Assembly: GCF_003989795.1 (NCBI RefSeq)
Contig: NZ_RZHG01000018.1
Coordinates: 1 to 32,577, forward strand
DNA from: Vreelandella andesensis
GTDB taxonomy: Bacteria > Pseudomonadota > Gammaproteobacteria > Pseudomonadales > Halomonadaceae
Length of the DNA stretch: 32,577 nucleotides
Reading direction: 5' to 3'
The notes beneath the pieces were generated by a model. That model saw nothing but the letters and a program-made list of their open reading frames with translations, was not told the origin of the DNA and did not search any database. Positions within the stretch are counted from its first letter, which is position 1, and every line of letters begins with the position of its first letter. The position numbers and the translations under genes were made by a program. This document shows, piece by piece, positions 7,982 to 19,262 of the stretch.

Positions 7982-8014
7982 CGTTTTTATACGTCCCTAA
8001 CGTATCCAAAAACG
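7982..8014. repeat. Imperfect inverted repeat upstream of prlC
   Basis: CGTTTTTATACGT (7982-7994) pairs with ACGTATCCAAAAACG (8000-8014) apart from a two-base bulge. It lies in the divergent gap between the NSS transporter and prlC, 35 bases before the prlC start. It could be an operator or a leader hairpin. The rest of the 222-base gap shows no clear element. Confidence 0.45.
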
Positions 8015-8048
8015 TCTCGAGTTAAAAATTCATGCCTACGAGGTGCCT

Positions 8049-10097
8049 ATGTCCCGCAATCCGTTGCTAGAGCCGCATGAGCTTCCCCCTTTCGCTGACA
8101 TTCGCGCCGAACACGTCGTGCCTGCCGTGGAAACACTGCTTAATGACAGCCGGGAAGCCATTGACCGCCTTGCTCAGCAGGCCGCTTCGGCACCACCGAG
8201 TTGGGATAGCTTTGCTAAACCATTAGAGGCTGTGAATGACCGACTCACTCAGGCGTGGTCGCCCATCTCACACCTTAATGGCACGATGAATACCCCTGAG
8301 CTACGGGAAGCCTATCAGACATGCTTGGAAAAGCTGTCGGCGTTTAGCACCTGGATGGGCCAGCACGAAGGGCTCTTTAACGGCTGGCAATCGCTTAAAC
8401 AAGGGGATGGCTGGGCACAGCTGACGCATGCTCAGCAACGCACGGTGGAAAACGCGTTGCGCGATTTCCGCCTGGCCGGTGTCGATTTACCCGCTGATAA
8501 AAAGGCCCGTTACGGCGAGATCCAAGCGCGCCTCTCGACCTTATCCAACCAGTTTTCGAACAATGTGCTCGATGCTACCCAAGCGTGGCACAAAGATATT
8601 AGCCAGCTTGATGAGCTGGCCGGCGTACCGGAAAGCGCACTTGAGACGCTGAAAGCAACCGCCCAAGCAAAAGGTGTTGATGGCTACCGCATCACCCTCG
8701 ATTTTCCGAGTTTTTTCCCCATTATCAGTTACGCCGATAACCGCAAATTGCGCCATGAGGTCTACGCCGCGTTTGTCACTCGCGCTTCCGATCAAGGCCC
8801 AGATACGGGCAAGTTCGATAACGCCCCCATTCTCGAAGAGATTCTAGCGCTTCGCCAAGAGCTTGCTCATTTGCTTGGCTTTGACACTTACGCCGATTAC
8901 TCGCTCACAACTAAGATGGCCGACTCTCCTGAGCAAGTGCTTGAGTTTTTGAATGATCTAGCTCGCCGTGCGGTTCCCCAGGCCAAAGAAGAAGTCACCG
9001 AGCTAAGTAACTATGCCCGTGAAGAACTGGGAATTGAAACGCTTGAGCCATGGGACGTGCCCTATGCCAGCGAAAAATTGCGCGAGGATCGCCATGCCAT
9101 TTCACAAGAGCAGCTTCGTCCATACTTCCCCGCGCCGCGGGTGGTGGATGGGTTGTTCCAGGTAGTAGAACGTCTTTATGGTGTGCGTGTGGAAGCGACC
9201 TCAGATGCGCCCAGCTATCATAACGATGTCCAGTACTTCCGCATTACAGAACAAGGTAAGCCGATCGCCGGTTTCTATTTAGATTTGTACGCTCGCGAAA
9301 GCAAGCGTGGCGGTGCATGGATGGCTGACTGCCGAGTACGCCGCCAAACTGAACATGGCCTACAGCTGCCCGTGGCATTTCTGACCTGTAACTTCACTGC
9401 CCCGGTGGGCGATAAACCCGCACTGCTGACTCATGATGAAGTCACTACGCTATTTCATGAGTTCGGTCATGGCTTGCACCACATGCTGACGAAACAGGAC
9501 ATCGCCGATATCTCTGGTATTAACGGCGTTGCTTGGGATGCAGTTGAACTACCCAGCCAATTTATGGAGAACTACTGCTGGGAGCGAGAAGGACTAGCTC
9601 TGCTCGCCAAGCATGTCGATACTGGCGAGCCTCTGCCCGCTGAACTGCTAGAACGTTTGCAAGCAGCCAAGAACTTTCAGTCGGCAATGGGGATGGTGCG
9701 CCAAATAGAGTTTTCGTTATTCGATTTGCGCCTGCACCACGAGTTGGAAGCACCCAGCGCCAGCGATGTTCATGCGCTATTGGATGACGTACGTAGCCAC
9801 ACCTCTGTTGTGCCTACTGTCGACTTTAACCGCTTCCAAAACAGCTTTAGCCATATTTTTTCGGGCGGCTATGCAGCAGGCTATTACAGCTATAAATGGG
9901 CGGAAGTGCTCTCTGCCGATGCGTGGAGCGCGTTCGAGGAGGCAGGCATTTTTGACCCTACCACAGGCCAACGCTTTCGCCAGGAAATTCTGGAACCAGG
10001 CGGCGTGAGAGATGCAGCCGAGCTATTTCACGCCTTCCGAGGCCGCGAGCCCAGCGTAGAGCCATTACTACGCCATAGCGGTATTCGCGCAGCTTAA
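8049..10097 (+). CDS. prlC: Oligopeptidase A (M3 family zinc metallopeptidase)
   Basis: A 682-residue cytoplasmic endopeptidase that degrades short peptides, including cleaved signal peptides; E. coli PrlC/OpdA is 680 residues. The zinc motif HEFGH is at residues 470-474 (HEFGHGLHHML), and the third ligand is Glu500 in WDAVELPSQFMENY. The C-terminal SGGYAAGYYSYKWAEVLSADAW substrate-binding segment is also intact. The ATG at 8049 is preferred over an in-frame GTG two codons earlier because GAGG lies five bases before it. A YheV-like gene follows after 65 bases, the arrangement also seen in pseudomonads, with a hairpin between them. The gene is complete with no disruptions. Confidence 0.95.
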   Translation: MSRNPLLEPHELPPFADIRAEHVVPAVETLLNDSREAIDRLAQQAASAPPSWDSFAKPLEAVNDRLTQAWSPISHLNGTMNTPELREAYQTCLEKLSAFSTWMGQHEGLFNGWQSLKQGDGWAQLTHAQQRTVENALRDFRLAGVDLPADKKARYGEIQARLSTLSNQFSNNVLDATQAWHKDISQLDELAGVPESALETLKATAQAKGVDGYRITLDFPSFFPIISYADNRKLRHEVYAAFVTRASDQGPDTGKFDNAPILEEILALRQELAHLLGFDTYADYSLTTKMADSPEQVLEFLNDLARRAVPQAKEEVTELSNYAREELGIETLEPWDVPYASEKLREDRHAISQEQLRPYFPAPRVVDGLFQVVERLYGVRVEATSDAPSYHNDVQYFRITEQGKPIAGFYLDLYARESKRGGAWMADCRVRRQTEHGLQLPVAFLTCNFTAPVGDKPALLTHDEVTTLFHEFGHGLHHMLTKQDIADISGINGVAWDAVELPSQFMENYCWEREGLALLAKHVDTGEPLPAELLERLQAAKNFQSAMGMVRQIEFSLFDLRLHHELEAPSASDVHALLDDVRSHTSVVPTVDFNRFQNSFSHIFSGGYAAGYYSYKWAEVLSADAWSAFEEAGIFDPTTGQRFRQEILEPGGVRDAAELFHAFRGREPSVEPLLRHSGIRAA

Positions 10098-10117
10098 GAT
10101 TTATTTTCACTATCACT

Positions 10118-10150
10118 GGGTGCGGCAATATCTCTCTCGTTACCGCACCC
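10118..10150 (+). repeat. Perfect intercistronic hairpin between prlC and the YheV-like gene
   Basis: GGGTGCGG (10118-10125) and CCGCACCC (10143-10150) form a perfect 8-base stem around a 17-base loop. The structure ends two bases before the TGGAG ribosome site of the next gene. There is no T run, so it is more likely an mRNA-processing, stabilising or translation-affecting element than a terminator. Confidence 0.55.
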
Positions 10151-10162
10151 CTGGAGCCTGTC

Positions 10163-10414
10163 ATGTCGAATGTGAAACGCTTTATTGCTGGGGTGACCTG
10201 CCCCCGCTGCGCGGCCATGGATCGGATTCGCGCCTGGGAGCAAAACAGCATTCGCTACCGGGAATGCGTCAACTGCGATTTTTTCGAGCAGTTACCGATT
10301 GAAGATGAGACCGCATCAGAGCTGACGACCCGTGTTAACCAAGTTCGCGAAGAGCAAAAAACGCAAGATGTGCAGCCCGTACGCATTCTTGACCCCGGCA
10401 AACCCAAACGTTAA
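10163..10414 (+). CDS. yheV: YheV-family (DUF2387) small zinc-ribbon protein
   Basis: An 83-residue protein with two CxxC pairs, CPRC near residue 11 and CVNC near residue 33. They frame the conserved segment MDRIRAWEQNSIRYREC, giving a rubredoxin-like zinc ribbon. The C-terminal half is charged and probably disordered. The family is widespread in Gammaproteobacteria, but its role is unknown. A TGGAG ribosome site lies seven bases before the ATG. It is probably cotranscribed with prlC. Confidence 0.8.
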   Translation: MSNVKRFIAGVTCPRCAAMDRIRAWEQNSIRYRECVNCDFFEQLPIEDETASELTTRVNQVREEQKTQDVQPVRILDPGKPKR

Positions 10415-10422
10415 TTATCTTA

Positions 10423-10460
10423 CCCCAGCGCTTTTAATTTAAGCCCCTTGGCGCTGGGGC
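10423..10460 (+). terminator. Possible terminator after the YheV-like gene
   Basis: CCCCAGCGC (10423-10431) and GCGCTGGGG (10451-10459) form a perfect 9-base stem nine bases after the stop codon. The loop is long (19 bases) and no T tract follows, so termination would be weak or Rho-assisted. An alternative shorter stem uses GCCCC at 10443-10447. Confidence 0.45.
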
Positions 10461-10507
10461 TTCACTCATTCCAAACACTCCCCACTCCCCACTCCTCACC
10501 CGCAAAA

Positions 10508-10547
10508 TTGTGCGATAACCCACACATTAAATAGCACGCGGTGTGCG
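10508..10547 (+). promoter_or_regulatory. Candidate activator (DctD-like) binding sites
   Basis: TTGTGCG (10508-10514) is followed by CCACACA (10520-10526) in near-dyad arrangement. A second dyad, GCAC (10534-10537) and GTGC (10543-10546), overlaps another TGTGCG (10542-10547). Two such clusters lie 90-130 bases upstream of a sigma54-like promoter, the usual position for NtrC-class activator sites. Assignment to DctD is an inference from the position and from the presence of dctBD in the same window. Confidence 0.4.
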
Positions 10548-10603
10548 AAACTCCAGACACTTAGCACTTTTCTTATTTCAACCAAAGTCGAATAAAAACC
10601 TAA

Positions 10604-10616
10604 TAACATACTGATT
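10604..10616 (-). promoter_or_regulatory. Candidate IHF binding site
   Basis: On the minus strand AATCAGTATGTTA fits the IHF consensus WATCARNNNNTTR at every defined position. It sits in an A/T-rich stretch between the candidate activator sites and the sigma54-like promoter, where IHF usually bends DNA to bring a DctD/NtrC-type activator to the polymerase. Confidence 0.5.
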
Positions 10617-10635
10617 TTAATTGCCAAACCTCTTA

Positions 10636-10652
10636 TTGGCATGACTCTCGCT
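10636..10652 (+). promoter_or_regulatory. Candidate sigma54 (-24/-12) promoter of the TAXI-TRAP operon
   Basis: TTGGCATGACTCTCGCT differs from the consensus YTGGCACGNNNNTTGCW at only two positions. It keeps the essential GG and GC doublets ten bases apart. It would start transcription near 10663, about 75 bases before the transporter start codon. With the IHF-like site and dyads upstream it forms a complete sigma54 control region. The 324-base gap 10415-10738 holds these elements plus the weak terminator above, and no gene. Confidence 0.55.
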
Positions 10653-10738
10653 GTACATAAGTTGCTTAACGATAAAACTACTGGCAGTGCCAACGCACGC
10701 CAGACGATAATCCCAATAACAGCTTAGGAAATCTCGCC

Positions 10739-11722
10739 ATGCGCAATATGATGCCGAAAACCGTCGCTCTTCTTGCCAGCAGCGCCCTGCTTGCAGCAGC
10801 AGGCACTGCCCACGCAGACCGCTCGGAATGGCCCGATAACTTTACCGTCGGTACCGCAAGCCAAGGCGGCACCTACTTTGTTTACGGCTCCGGCTGGGCT
10901 AATTTTATTTCAGACGAACTGGGTGTTTCTGGCGGTGGCGAAGTTACTGGTGGTCCGACTCAGAACTTGGCACTGGTGCACAGCGGTGATATGGCCTTTG
11001 GCCTGACGACTATGGGTCCAGCGTCGGACGCTGTTAAAGGCGAAAGCCCGCTAGCGCCTGGCCTGGCGATGGACAACGTTTGTGCGCTATTCCCAATGTA
11101 TGAAACACCCTTCTCTATTGCTGCGCTTTCAAGCTCAGGCATTGAGTCTATCTCTGATATTCCTGATGGCGCACGCATTGGTTTCGGTCCGGCAGCGTCT
11201 ACGTCAGACACTTACTTCCCTGCGATTCTCGAAACGCTGGGCGTAGAGTTTGATCGCCGTAATGGCGGCTGGTCTGATCTAGGTGGTCAGCTGCAAGATG
11301 GCCTTCTGGATGTGATCGCGTTTGCAGCAGGCATTCCGATTCCTGCGGTCAGCCAGCTTGAAGTACAGACGGATGTAAACATCATCGAGTTTACCGAAGA
11401 AGAGATGGCCACCGTGCTTGAAAACTTCCCGGTTGCTGAGTTCAGTATTCCAGCGAGCACTTACACCACACTCGAAGAAGACGCGCGCGCTGTGTCTATG
11501 TGGAACTTCGCCATTGCAGCCTGTGATTTGCCGGAAGACTTTGTCTACGAAGTCACCAAAGCCACAATGGAAAACAACGACCGCATGCGCTCAGTACACC
11601 GCAGCGCTGAAACCACTATTCCAGAGAACATTGTTCATAACACCGTGCTGCCCTTCCATCCCGGTGCTGCGCGCTGGTACGAAGAGAATGGCTACGACAT
11701 TGCTGATGACATGATCAACTAA
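10739..11722 (+). CDS. TAXI-family TRAP transporter solute-binding protein
   Basis: A 327-residue periplasmic binding protein. Residues 1-26 form a Sec signal peptide with hydrophobic core VALLASSALLAAAG and likely cleavage after AHA. The mature protein starts with a VGTASQGGTYFVYGSGWA segment, the typical first strand and loop of TAXI (TRAP-associated extracytoplasmic immunogenic) proteins. Later segments such as GARIGFGPAASTSDTY and ending HPGAARWYEENG also fit. It would capture a small acid and hand it to the fused permease encoded next. TAXI ligands are poorly known (glutamate or other organic acids in described cases). AGGAA lies eight bases before the chosen ATG. A sigma54-like promoter region precedes it. 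Confidence 0.9.
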   Translation: MRNMMPKTVALLASSALLAAAGTAHADRSEWPDNFTVGTASQGGTYFVYGSGWANFISDELGVSGGGEVTGGPTQNLALVHSGDMAFGLTTMGPASDAVKGESPLAPGLAMDNVCALFPMYETPFSIAALSSSGIESISDIPDGARIGFGPAASTSDTYFPAILETLGVEFDRRNGGWSDLGGQLQDGLLDVIAFAAGIPIPAVSQLEVQTDVNIIEFTEEEMATVLENFPVAEFSIPASTYTTLEEDARAVSMWNFAIAACDLPEDFVYEVTKATMENNDRMRSVHRSAETTIPENIVHNTVLPFHPGAARWYEENGYDIADDMIN

Positions 11723-11739
11723 GCCACGCACCTTCTTAC

Positions 11740-11773
11740 GCTGCCCCGTTTTCCGCTGGCCGGACGGGGCAGC
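11740..11773 (+). repeat. Strong hairpin between binding protein and permease genes
   Basis: GCTGCCCCGT (11740-11749) and ACGGGGCAGC (11764-11773) form a perfect 10-base GC-rich stem. It lies 18 bases after the stop of the binding-protein gene and 47 bases before the permease start. No T run follows directly. Such stem-loops commonly protect the upstream message so that more binding protein than permease is made; a partial terminator is the alternative. Confidence 0.65.
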
Positions 11774-11820
11774 GATCGCTACCGCCTCTTTTTCTGCTTT
11801 TGCTGTGAGGGTGACCTCTG

Positions 11821-14019
11821 ATGAGTCACAACAACGATCAAGACCCCAACGGCCTCAAGGATGATGCCCAAACTGCTTCATCGATACCCGAGTCAATCGC
11901 CGAGGGTGTCGATGAAGAGGTTGTCGAGTCCAACCGCCGTGTGTTTGTTGGTTGGCAGTTCTTTTTATTTGCCGCATTGGCCATTAGCTATTCGAGCTTC
12001 CATCTGTTTTCGCTCAATGTGTACCCCATGGAAACGTGGTCGTTTCGCATTGTACACATTGCCGGTGCACTGATTTTGGGGTACGGGCTGTTTGCCGGTG
12101 CTCGCTTTGCAGAAGATGATCAGCAAGCCTCTCCAGCGTGGCTCAAATGGGCCAGCTATGCACTATTAGCGCCTGCGGTCTATTCATTGGTACAAGTCTT
12201 TTTGATGCAGCAAACACTCAATGGCGGTGCTCTGCGCATCGACCCAAGTATTGAGACACTGCATTACGGCTATCCACTCATAGCCGCCACAGCAGCGGCC
12301 ATTGCCTTGTCTTGGTTCTATCGACAATCACGCCACCGCTTTAACCCCGCCGACCTCGTTCTAATGGTGTGCGCCATCGCTAGCGCGGCTTACTTGTTGA
12401 TGGCCTTTAATACCAATATGCGCATGTCGACAGGCACCTCGTTTGCACCTCCTGGCATTTCCTGGGCGGCAATTGCAGGCTCTCTGTTAATTCTAGAGCT
12501 TACTCGTCGCGTGGCTGGTTTAGCACTAGTGGTGATTTCAGCGATATTCTTGGTCTACGTTTTTGCGGGCCAATATCTACCCGGTTTCTTAGGCTATCCA
12601 GGCCTATCGGTGCAGCGCTTCTTTAGTCAGGTCTATACCGATGCGGGCATTCTCGGCCCAACGACGGCGGTGTCGTCGACCTACATCATTTTGTTTATTA
12701 TTTTTGCAGCGTTTTTACAGGCTTCCAAAGTAGGCGATTACTTCGTCAACTTCGCGTTTGCAGCCGCTGGCCGTGCCCGTGGCGGCCCGGCGAAAGTCTC
12801 TATTTTTGCTTCCGGCTTAATGGGCATGATCAACGGCACATCGGCGGGTAACGTGGTATCGACTGGGTCACTTACGATTCCTCTGATGAAGAAAGTAGGC
12901 TACCCAGCGCGCAGTGCTGGTGCCATTGAAGCAGCGGCCTCTACCGGTGGTCAGATTATGCCGCCAATTATGGGGGCGGGCGCTTTTATCATGGCGGAAG
13001 TTACTGGCATTCCCTACACCGACATTGCGATTGCAGCGATCATTCCGGCTATTCTTTACTTCGCCTCTATCTACTTTATGGTGGATTTTGAAGCGGCGCG
13101 TAAAGGCATGCGTGGCATGCGTAAAGATGAAATCCCGCTATTCTCCAAGCTAGTTAAACAAGTCTACCTATTCGCACCCATCATCATTCTGATCGTCGCT
13201 CTCTTTATGGGCTACTCCGTCATTCGTGCCGGTACGCTAGCCACCGCCTCAGCGGCGGTTGTCAGTTGGATTTCTCCGAATAAAATGGGCATTCGAGCTA
13301 TTTTGAGAGCACTCCAGATAGCGGGCACCATGTCGATTCAAATCATCGCCGTATGTGCTTGTGCAGGTCTTATTGTTGGCGTTATATCACTGACGGGCGT
13401 TGGTGCACGCTTCTCTTCACTGTTGCTAGGCCTTGCCGGGGTTAGCCAGCTATTGGCGTTAGTCTTTGCCATGCTGATCAGTATTTTACTCGGCATGGGC
13501 ATGCCTACGACGGCGGCCTATGCAGTGGCGGCATCGGTGGTGGCACCCGGTCTGATCAATATTGGTATCGAGCCGTTAGTGGCCCACTTCTTCGTGTTCT
13601 ACTTTGCGGTCGTATCAGCCATTACGCCGCCAGTGGCATTGGCGTCTTACGCCGCCGCTGGTATTTCCGGGGATAACCCCATGGGGACATCGGTCGCTTC
13701 GTTCAAAATTGGTCTTGCCGCGTTTATCGTGCCGTTTATGTTCTTCTACAGCCCAGCCATGCTGATGGAAGGCTCTGCGATGCAGATACTTCGTGTCGGT
13801 GTAACTGCAACACTGGGGATCATCTTGCTTTCAGGCATGGTGCAAGCATGGTTCTTTGGGCCGGTAAACACCTTACAGCGTGTTGTCATGCTGGTCGGCG
13901 CGATGTTTATGATTTACGGCGGCATTTACAGCGATATTGCTGGCCTTGCCATTGGCGCAGCGCTGTTCATTATGCAGCGTAAGCAGCATGGAAATAAGGC
14001 GACACCCAGGACTACCTAA
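11821..14019 (+). CDS. TRAP transporter fused permease (4TM + 12TM)
   Basis: A 732-residue inner-membrane protein combining the small DctQ-like subunit and the large DctM-like subunit, the usual form in TAXI-type TRAP systems. After a soluble acidic N-terminus (about residues 1-38) hydrophobic helices run almost to the end. The DctM-like part contains FASGLMGMINGTSAGNVVST and ASTGGQIMPPIMGAGAFIMA, plus a second related motif, ILLGMGMPTTAAYAVAA. These are the family's paired substrate and Na+ site regions. It works with the binding protein encoded upstream for ion-driven uptake of an organic acid. A GAGGGTGA ribosome site precedes the start. A strong terminator follows. Confidence 0.92.
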   Translation: MSHNNDQDPNGLKDDAQTASSIPESIAEGVDEEVVESNRRVFVGWQFFLFAALAISYSSFHLFSLNVYPMETWSFRIVHIAGALILGYGLFAGARFAEDDQQASPAWLKWASYALLAPAVYSLVQVFLMQQTLNGGALRIDPSIETLHYGYPLIAATAAAIALSWFYRQSRHRFNPADLVLMVCAIASAAYLLMAFNTNMRMSTGTSFAPPGISWAAIAGSLLILELTRRVAGLALVVISAIFLVYVFAGQYLPGFLGYPGLSVQRFFSQVYTDAGILGPTTAVSSTYIILFIIFAAFLQASKVGDYFVNFAFAAAGRARGGPAKVSIFASGLMGMINGTSAGNVVSTGSLTIPLMKKVGYPARSAGAIEAAASTGGQIMPPIMGAGAFIMAEVTGIPYTDIAIAAIIPAILYFASIYFMVDFEAARKGMRGMRKDEIPLFSKLVKQVYLFAPIIILIVALFMGYSVIRAGTLATASAAVVSWISPNKMGIRAILRALQIAGTMSIQIIAVCACAGLIVGVISLTGVGARFSSLLLGLAGVSQLLALVFAMLISILLGMGMPTTAAYAVAASVVAPGLINIGIEPLVAHFFVFYFAVVSAITPPVALASYAAAGISGDNPMGTSVASFKIGLAAFIVPFMFFYSPAMLMEGSAMQILRVGVTATLGIILLSGMVQAWFFGPVNTLQRVVMLVGAMFMIYGGIYSDIAGLAIGAALFIMQRKQHGNKATPRTT

Positions 14020-14073
14020 CGGCTTAATCTGCTATTTACTCAACTACTAATAGCAGTTAACAGCCCAACGGAA

Positions 14074-14109
14074 ACGCCCGCTCGAATGTTATCGAGCGGG
14101 CGTTTTTTT
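14074..14109 (+). terminator. Rho-independent terminator of the TAXI-TRAP operon
   Basis: ACGCCCGCTCGA (14074-14085) and TCGAGCGGGCGT (14092-14103) form a perfect 12-base stem with a six-base loop, followed by a run of seven Ts. It ends 30 bases before the convergent metF stop. On the minus strand only three Ts follow the stem, so it serves mainly the plus-strand operon. Confidence 0.92.
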
Positions 14110-14139
14110 GATCGTCAGGTCAGGGTTCTTAAAAGAGCA

Positions 14140-14982
14140 TTAGCCTCTCAGGTTATCAACAATTTCTAGTACTGGTGCTGCCTGGTTAAGCGTGTAGAAG
14201 TGTAAACCCGGCGCGCCACCGTCGAGCAAGCGCTCACACAAACGGCTAACGACTTCGGTACCGAACGCGGCAATGGCGTCACTATCGTCGCCGTAGGATT
14301 CTAACTGCTTACGAATCCAGCGGGGAATTTCCGCCCCACACGCATCAGAAAAACGCGCCAGCTTGGTATAATTGGTGATTGGCATGATGCCAGGAATAAT
14401 TGGCTGTTCGACACCTAACGCTCGGGCCTTTTCAACAAAATTGAAATAGGCATCTGCCGTAAAAAAGTACTGGGTGATAGCCATATTGGCGCCAGCTTTC
14501 ATTTTACGGGCAAAGTTTTCCACATCCTTGTCGAGGTTGGGCGCCTGTGGATGAGATTCCGGATAAGCAGCTACCGCAATCTCAAAATAGTCACCCGTTT
14601 CCTCACGGATAAACTCGACCAGCTCGTTGGCATAGCGAAGTTCACCAACGCTGCCCATGCCCGATGGCATATCGCCACGTAGCGCCACTAAACTGTCGAC
14701 ACCCTCTTCACGATACTGCGCCAGCAGGTCGCGCAATTGCGCTTTTTCGCTGCCAATGCAGGAAAGATGTGGCGCGGTCGTAATGCCGCTCTGGCTAACT
14801 GTGCGCACAATATCGCGTGTGCGTGCCTGGGTAGAGCCACCGGCTCCATAAGTGACTGAAAAAAAGCGCGGATGTCGAGCGGCCAGTTCATCGCGCACGT
14901 GCATTAACTTCTCTCTTCCTGCATCGGTATTGGGCGGAAAGAATTCAAAGCTAATACCTAACGGGTGCTCTTGACTGCTCAT
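14140..14982 (-). CDS. metF: Methylenetetrahydrofolate reductase
   Basis: A 280-residue cytoplasmic flavoprotein that reduces 5,10-methylene-THF to 5-methyl-THF, the methyl donor for methionine synthesis. The N-terminal SFEFFPPNT holds the catalytic Glu of the TIM barrel. FSVTYGAGGSTQART, HLSCIGS, LRGDMPSG and ANMAITQYFF (flavin and folate contacts) are all in place. The ATG at 14982 is preferred over an in-frame TTG five codons earlier because GAGGAAG sits just before it. It is divergent from the AEC permease gene. metK, the next step in methyl-group metabolism, lies 3 kb away with two unrelated genes between. Confidence 0.95.
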   Translation of the reverse strand: MSSQEHPLGISFEFFPPNTDAGREKLMHVRDELAARHPRFFSVTYGAGGSTQARTRDIVRTVSQSGITTAPHLSCIGSEKAQLRDLLAQYREEGVDSLVALRGDMPSGMGSVGELRYANELVEFIREETGDYFEIAVAAYPESHPQAPNLDKDVENFARKMKAGANMAITQYFFTADAYFNFVEKARALGVEQPIIPGIMPITNYTKLARFSDACGAEIPRWIRKQLESYGDDSDAIAAFGTEVVSRLCERLLDGGAPGLHFYTLNQAAPVLEIVDNLRG

Positions 14983-15140
14983 GGGACTTCCTCGCAAAGC
15001 GTTAACATCGTGATAATTTGAGTTATTCTCCTCTTTCCAACGTATGGGAGCTAATGAAAGATTTCACGGTCGATCTTTAGTTCAGCTCATGTTGGCCATT
15101 CAAACAACTACTTCGTCGCTTATCGATTCAGGATGCAAAA

Positions 15141-17854
<2,714 letters not shown>

Positions 17855-17888
17855 TTAGCGCATAGCGAAAAGTAACCATTCAACGCAA

Positions 17889-17920
17889 CAAAAATGCCCC
17901 TTGGCATCAACCAAGGGGCA
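17889..17920 (-). terminator. Rho-independent terminator of metK
   Basis: On the minus strand TGCCCCTTGG and CCAAGGGGCA form a 10-base stem with a short loop, followed by ATTTTTG. It lies about 38 bases after the metK stop codon. It separates metK from ligB on the same strand. Confidence 0.87.
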
Positions 17921-17957
17921 CAGTAATGACGTGCTTATATTGCTGTCACACGTCTTG

Positions 17958-19178
17958 TTACAAACCAGCAGCCCGACGCAGAGTGTCAGCTTTATCGGTT
18001 TTTTCCCACGGGAAGGCGGTAAAGGTTTCGGTATGCACTTGGCCTTTGTCGTCCACCCAGCGATAGCTGTGCTCAAACGGCTCACGCCCGAAGTGACCAT
18101 AAGCAGCCGTGAGACGGTACATCGGATGTAACAGATCGAGCATTTTAGTAATCGCGTAAGGACGCAGATCAAAATGCTGGCGCACTAGCTCAACGATTTT
18201 CACGTCGTCGATTTTACCGGTACCAAAGGTATCGATGGATACCGACGTCGGCTCGGCAACACCGATCGCGTAGGAAACCTGAATTTCACACTTATCAGCA
18301 AGACCAGCAGCCACCACGTTTTTGGCTACGTAACGGCCTGCGTAAGCGGCGCTACGGTCGACTTTAGATGGATCCTTACCAGAGAAAGCACCACCACCAT
18401 GACGTGCCATGCCGCCGTACGTATCGACGATAATTTTACGCCCAGTTAAGCCACAGTCGCCCACCGGGCCACCAATGACAAACTGGCCAGTCGGGTTGAT
18501 GTGGTACTGGGTATTCTCATCAAGCCACTCAGCAGGAATTACCTGCTCGACGATTTCGCGCTTAACCATTTTGCGCAAGTCATCTTGGCCGATCTCCGGA
18601 TCGTGCTGAGTAGATAAAACCACTGCATCGACACCACAAGGCTTGCCTTCTGCGTTATAGCGGAAGGTTACCTGGCTCTTGGCATCTGGGCGCAGCCACG
18701 GCAGCAGACCATTTTTGCGCAGCTCAGCCTGGCGTTCCACCAAGCGATGCGAGTAATGGATCGGCGCTGGCATAAACGAATCGGTTTCGTTAGTCGCATA
18801 ACCAAACATTAACCCCTGATCGCCAGCACCCTGGTCTTCAGGTTTAGTGCGGTCGACACCCTGCGCGATATCAACACTCTGCTTGCCGATCAGGTTGATT
18901 ACCCCACAGGTTGCGCCATCAAAACCTACGCGAGATGAGGTATAGCCGATATCGGTAATTACATCACGCACCAGTGCTTCCAGATCCACCCACGCAGACG
19001 TGGTAATTTCACCGGCAATAATGGCAACGCCTGTCTTCACCATGGTTTCACAGGCAACGCGGGCCTGTTTATCTCGGGCGATAATGGCATCTAGTACCGC
19101 GTCGGAAATCTGATCGGCAATTTTATCAGGATGCCCTTCTGAGACAGACTCAGAGGTAAACAGGGAATATTCGCTCAT
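17958..19178 (-). CDS. metK: S-adenosylmethionine synthetase
   Basis: A 406-residue cytoplasmic enzyme making SAM from methionine and ATP; E. coli MetK is 384 residues. GHPDK (15-19) lies in the signature [17 protein letters not shown]. The catalytic loop with GAGDQG (near 117-122) and the phosphate-binding [16 protein letters not shown] are intact. The usual [11 protein letters not shown] and AYGHFGRE segments are present. It is divergent from tkt across 247 bases and followed by its own terminator, so it is probably a single-gene unit. Its leader contains a hairpin (19239-19262), but no known SAM riboswitch fold was recognised. Confidence 0.97.
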   Translation of the reverse strand: MSEYSLFTSESVSEGHPDKIADQISDAVLDAIIARDKQARVACETMVKTGVAIIAGEITTSAWVDLEALVRDVITDIGYTSSRVGFDGATCGVINLIGKQSVDIAQGVDRTKPEDQGAGDQGLMFGYATNETDSFMPAPIHYSHRLVERQAELRKNGLLPWLRPDAKSQVTFRYNAEGKPCGVDAVVLSTQHDPEIGQDDLRKMVKREIVEQVIPAEWLDENTQYHINPTGQFVIGGPVGDCGLTGRKIIVDTYGGMARHGGGAFSGKDPSKVDRSAAYAGRYVAKNVVAAGLADKCEIQVSYAIGVAEPTSVSIDTFGTGKIDDVKIVELVRQHFDLRPYAITKMLDLLHPMYRLTAAYGHFGREPFEHSYRWVDDKGQVHTETFTAFPWEKTDKADTLRRAAGL

Positions 19179-19238
19179 CGCGCTCTCGACCCTCTGTATG
19201 ACGGCTGCAGAGTGACCGCAGCATCAGCAGGAAATCAT

Positions 19239-19262
19239 GGCAGGAAGTTCAGTTCCCTGCCC
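19239..19262 (-). repeat. Hairpin in the metK-tkt divergent region
   Basis: GGCAGGAA and TTCCCTGCC pair across a six-base loop with a single-base bulge. It would lie about 60-85 bases before metK in its leader, or upstream of tkt on the other strand. The remaining bases of the 247-base gap show no convincing operator. Confidence 0.4.

Noticed and set aside
14974..14997. TTG start for metF adding five residues
   Set aside because: The ribosome site GAGGAAG lies between the TTG and the downstream ATG and serves the ATG.
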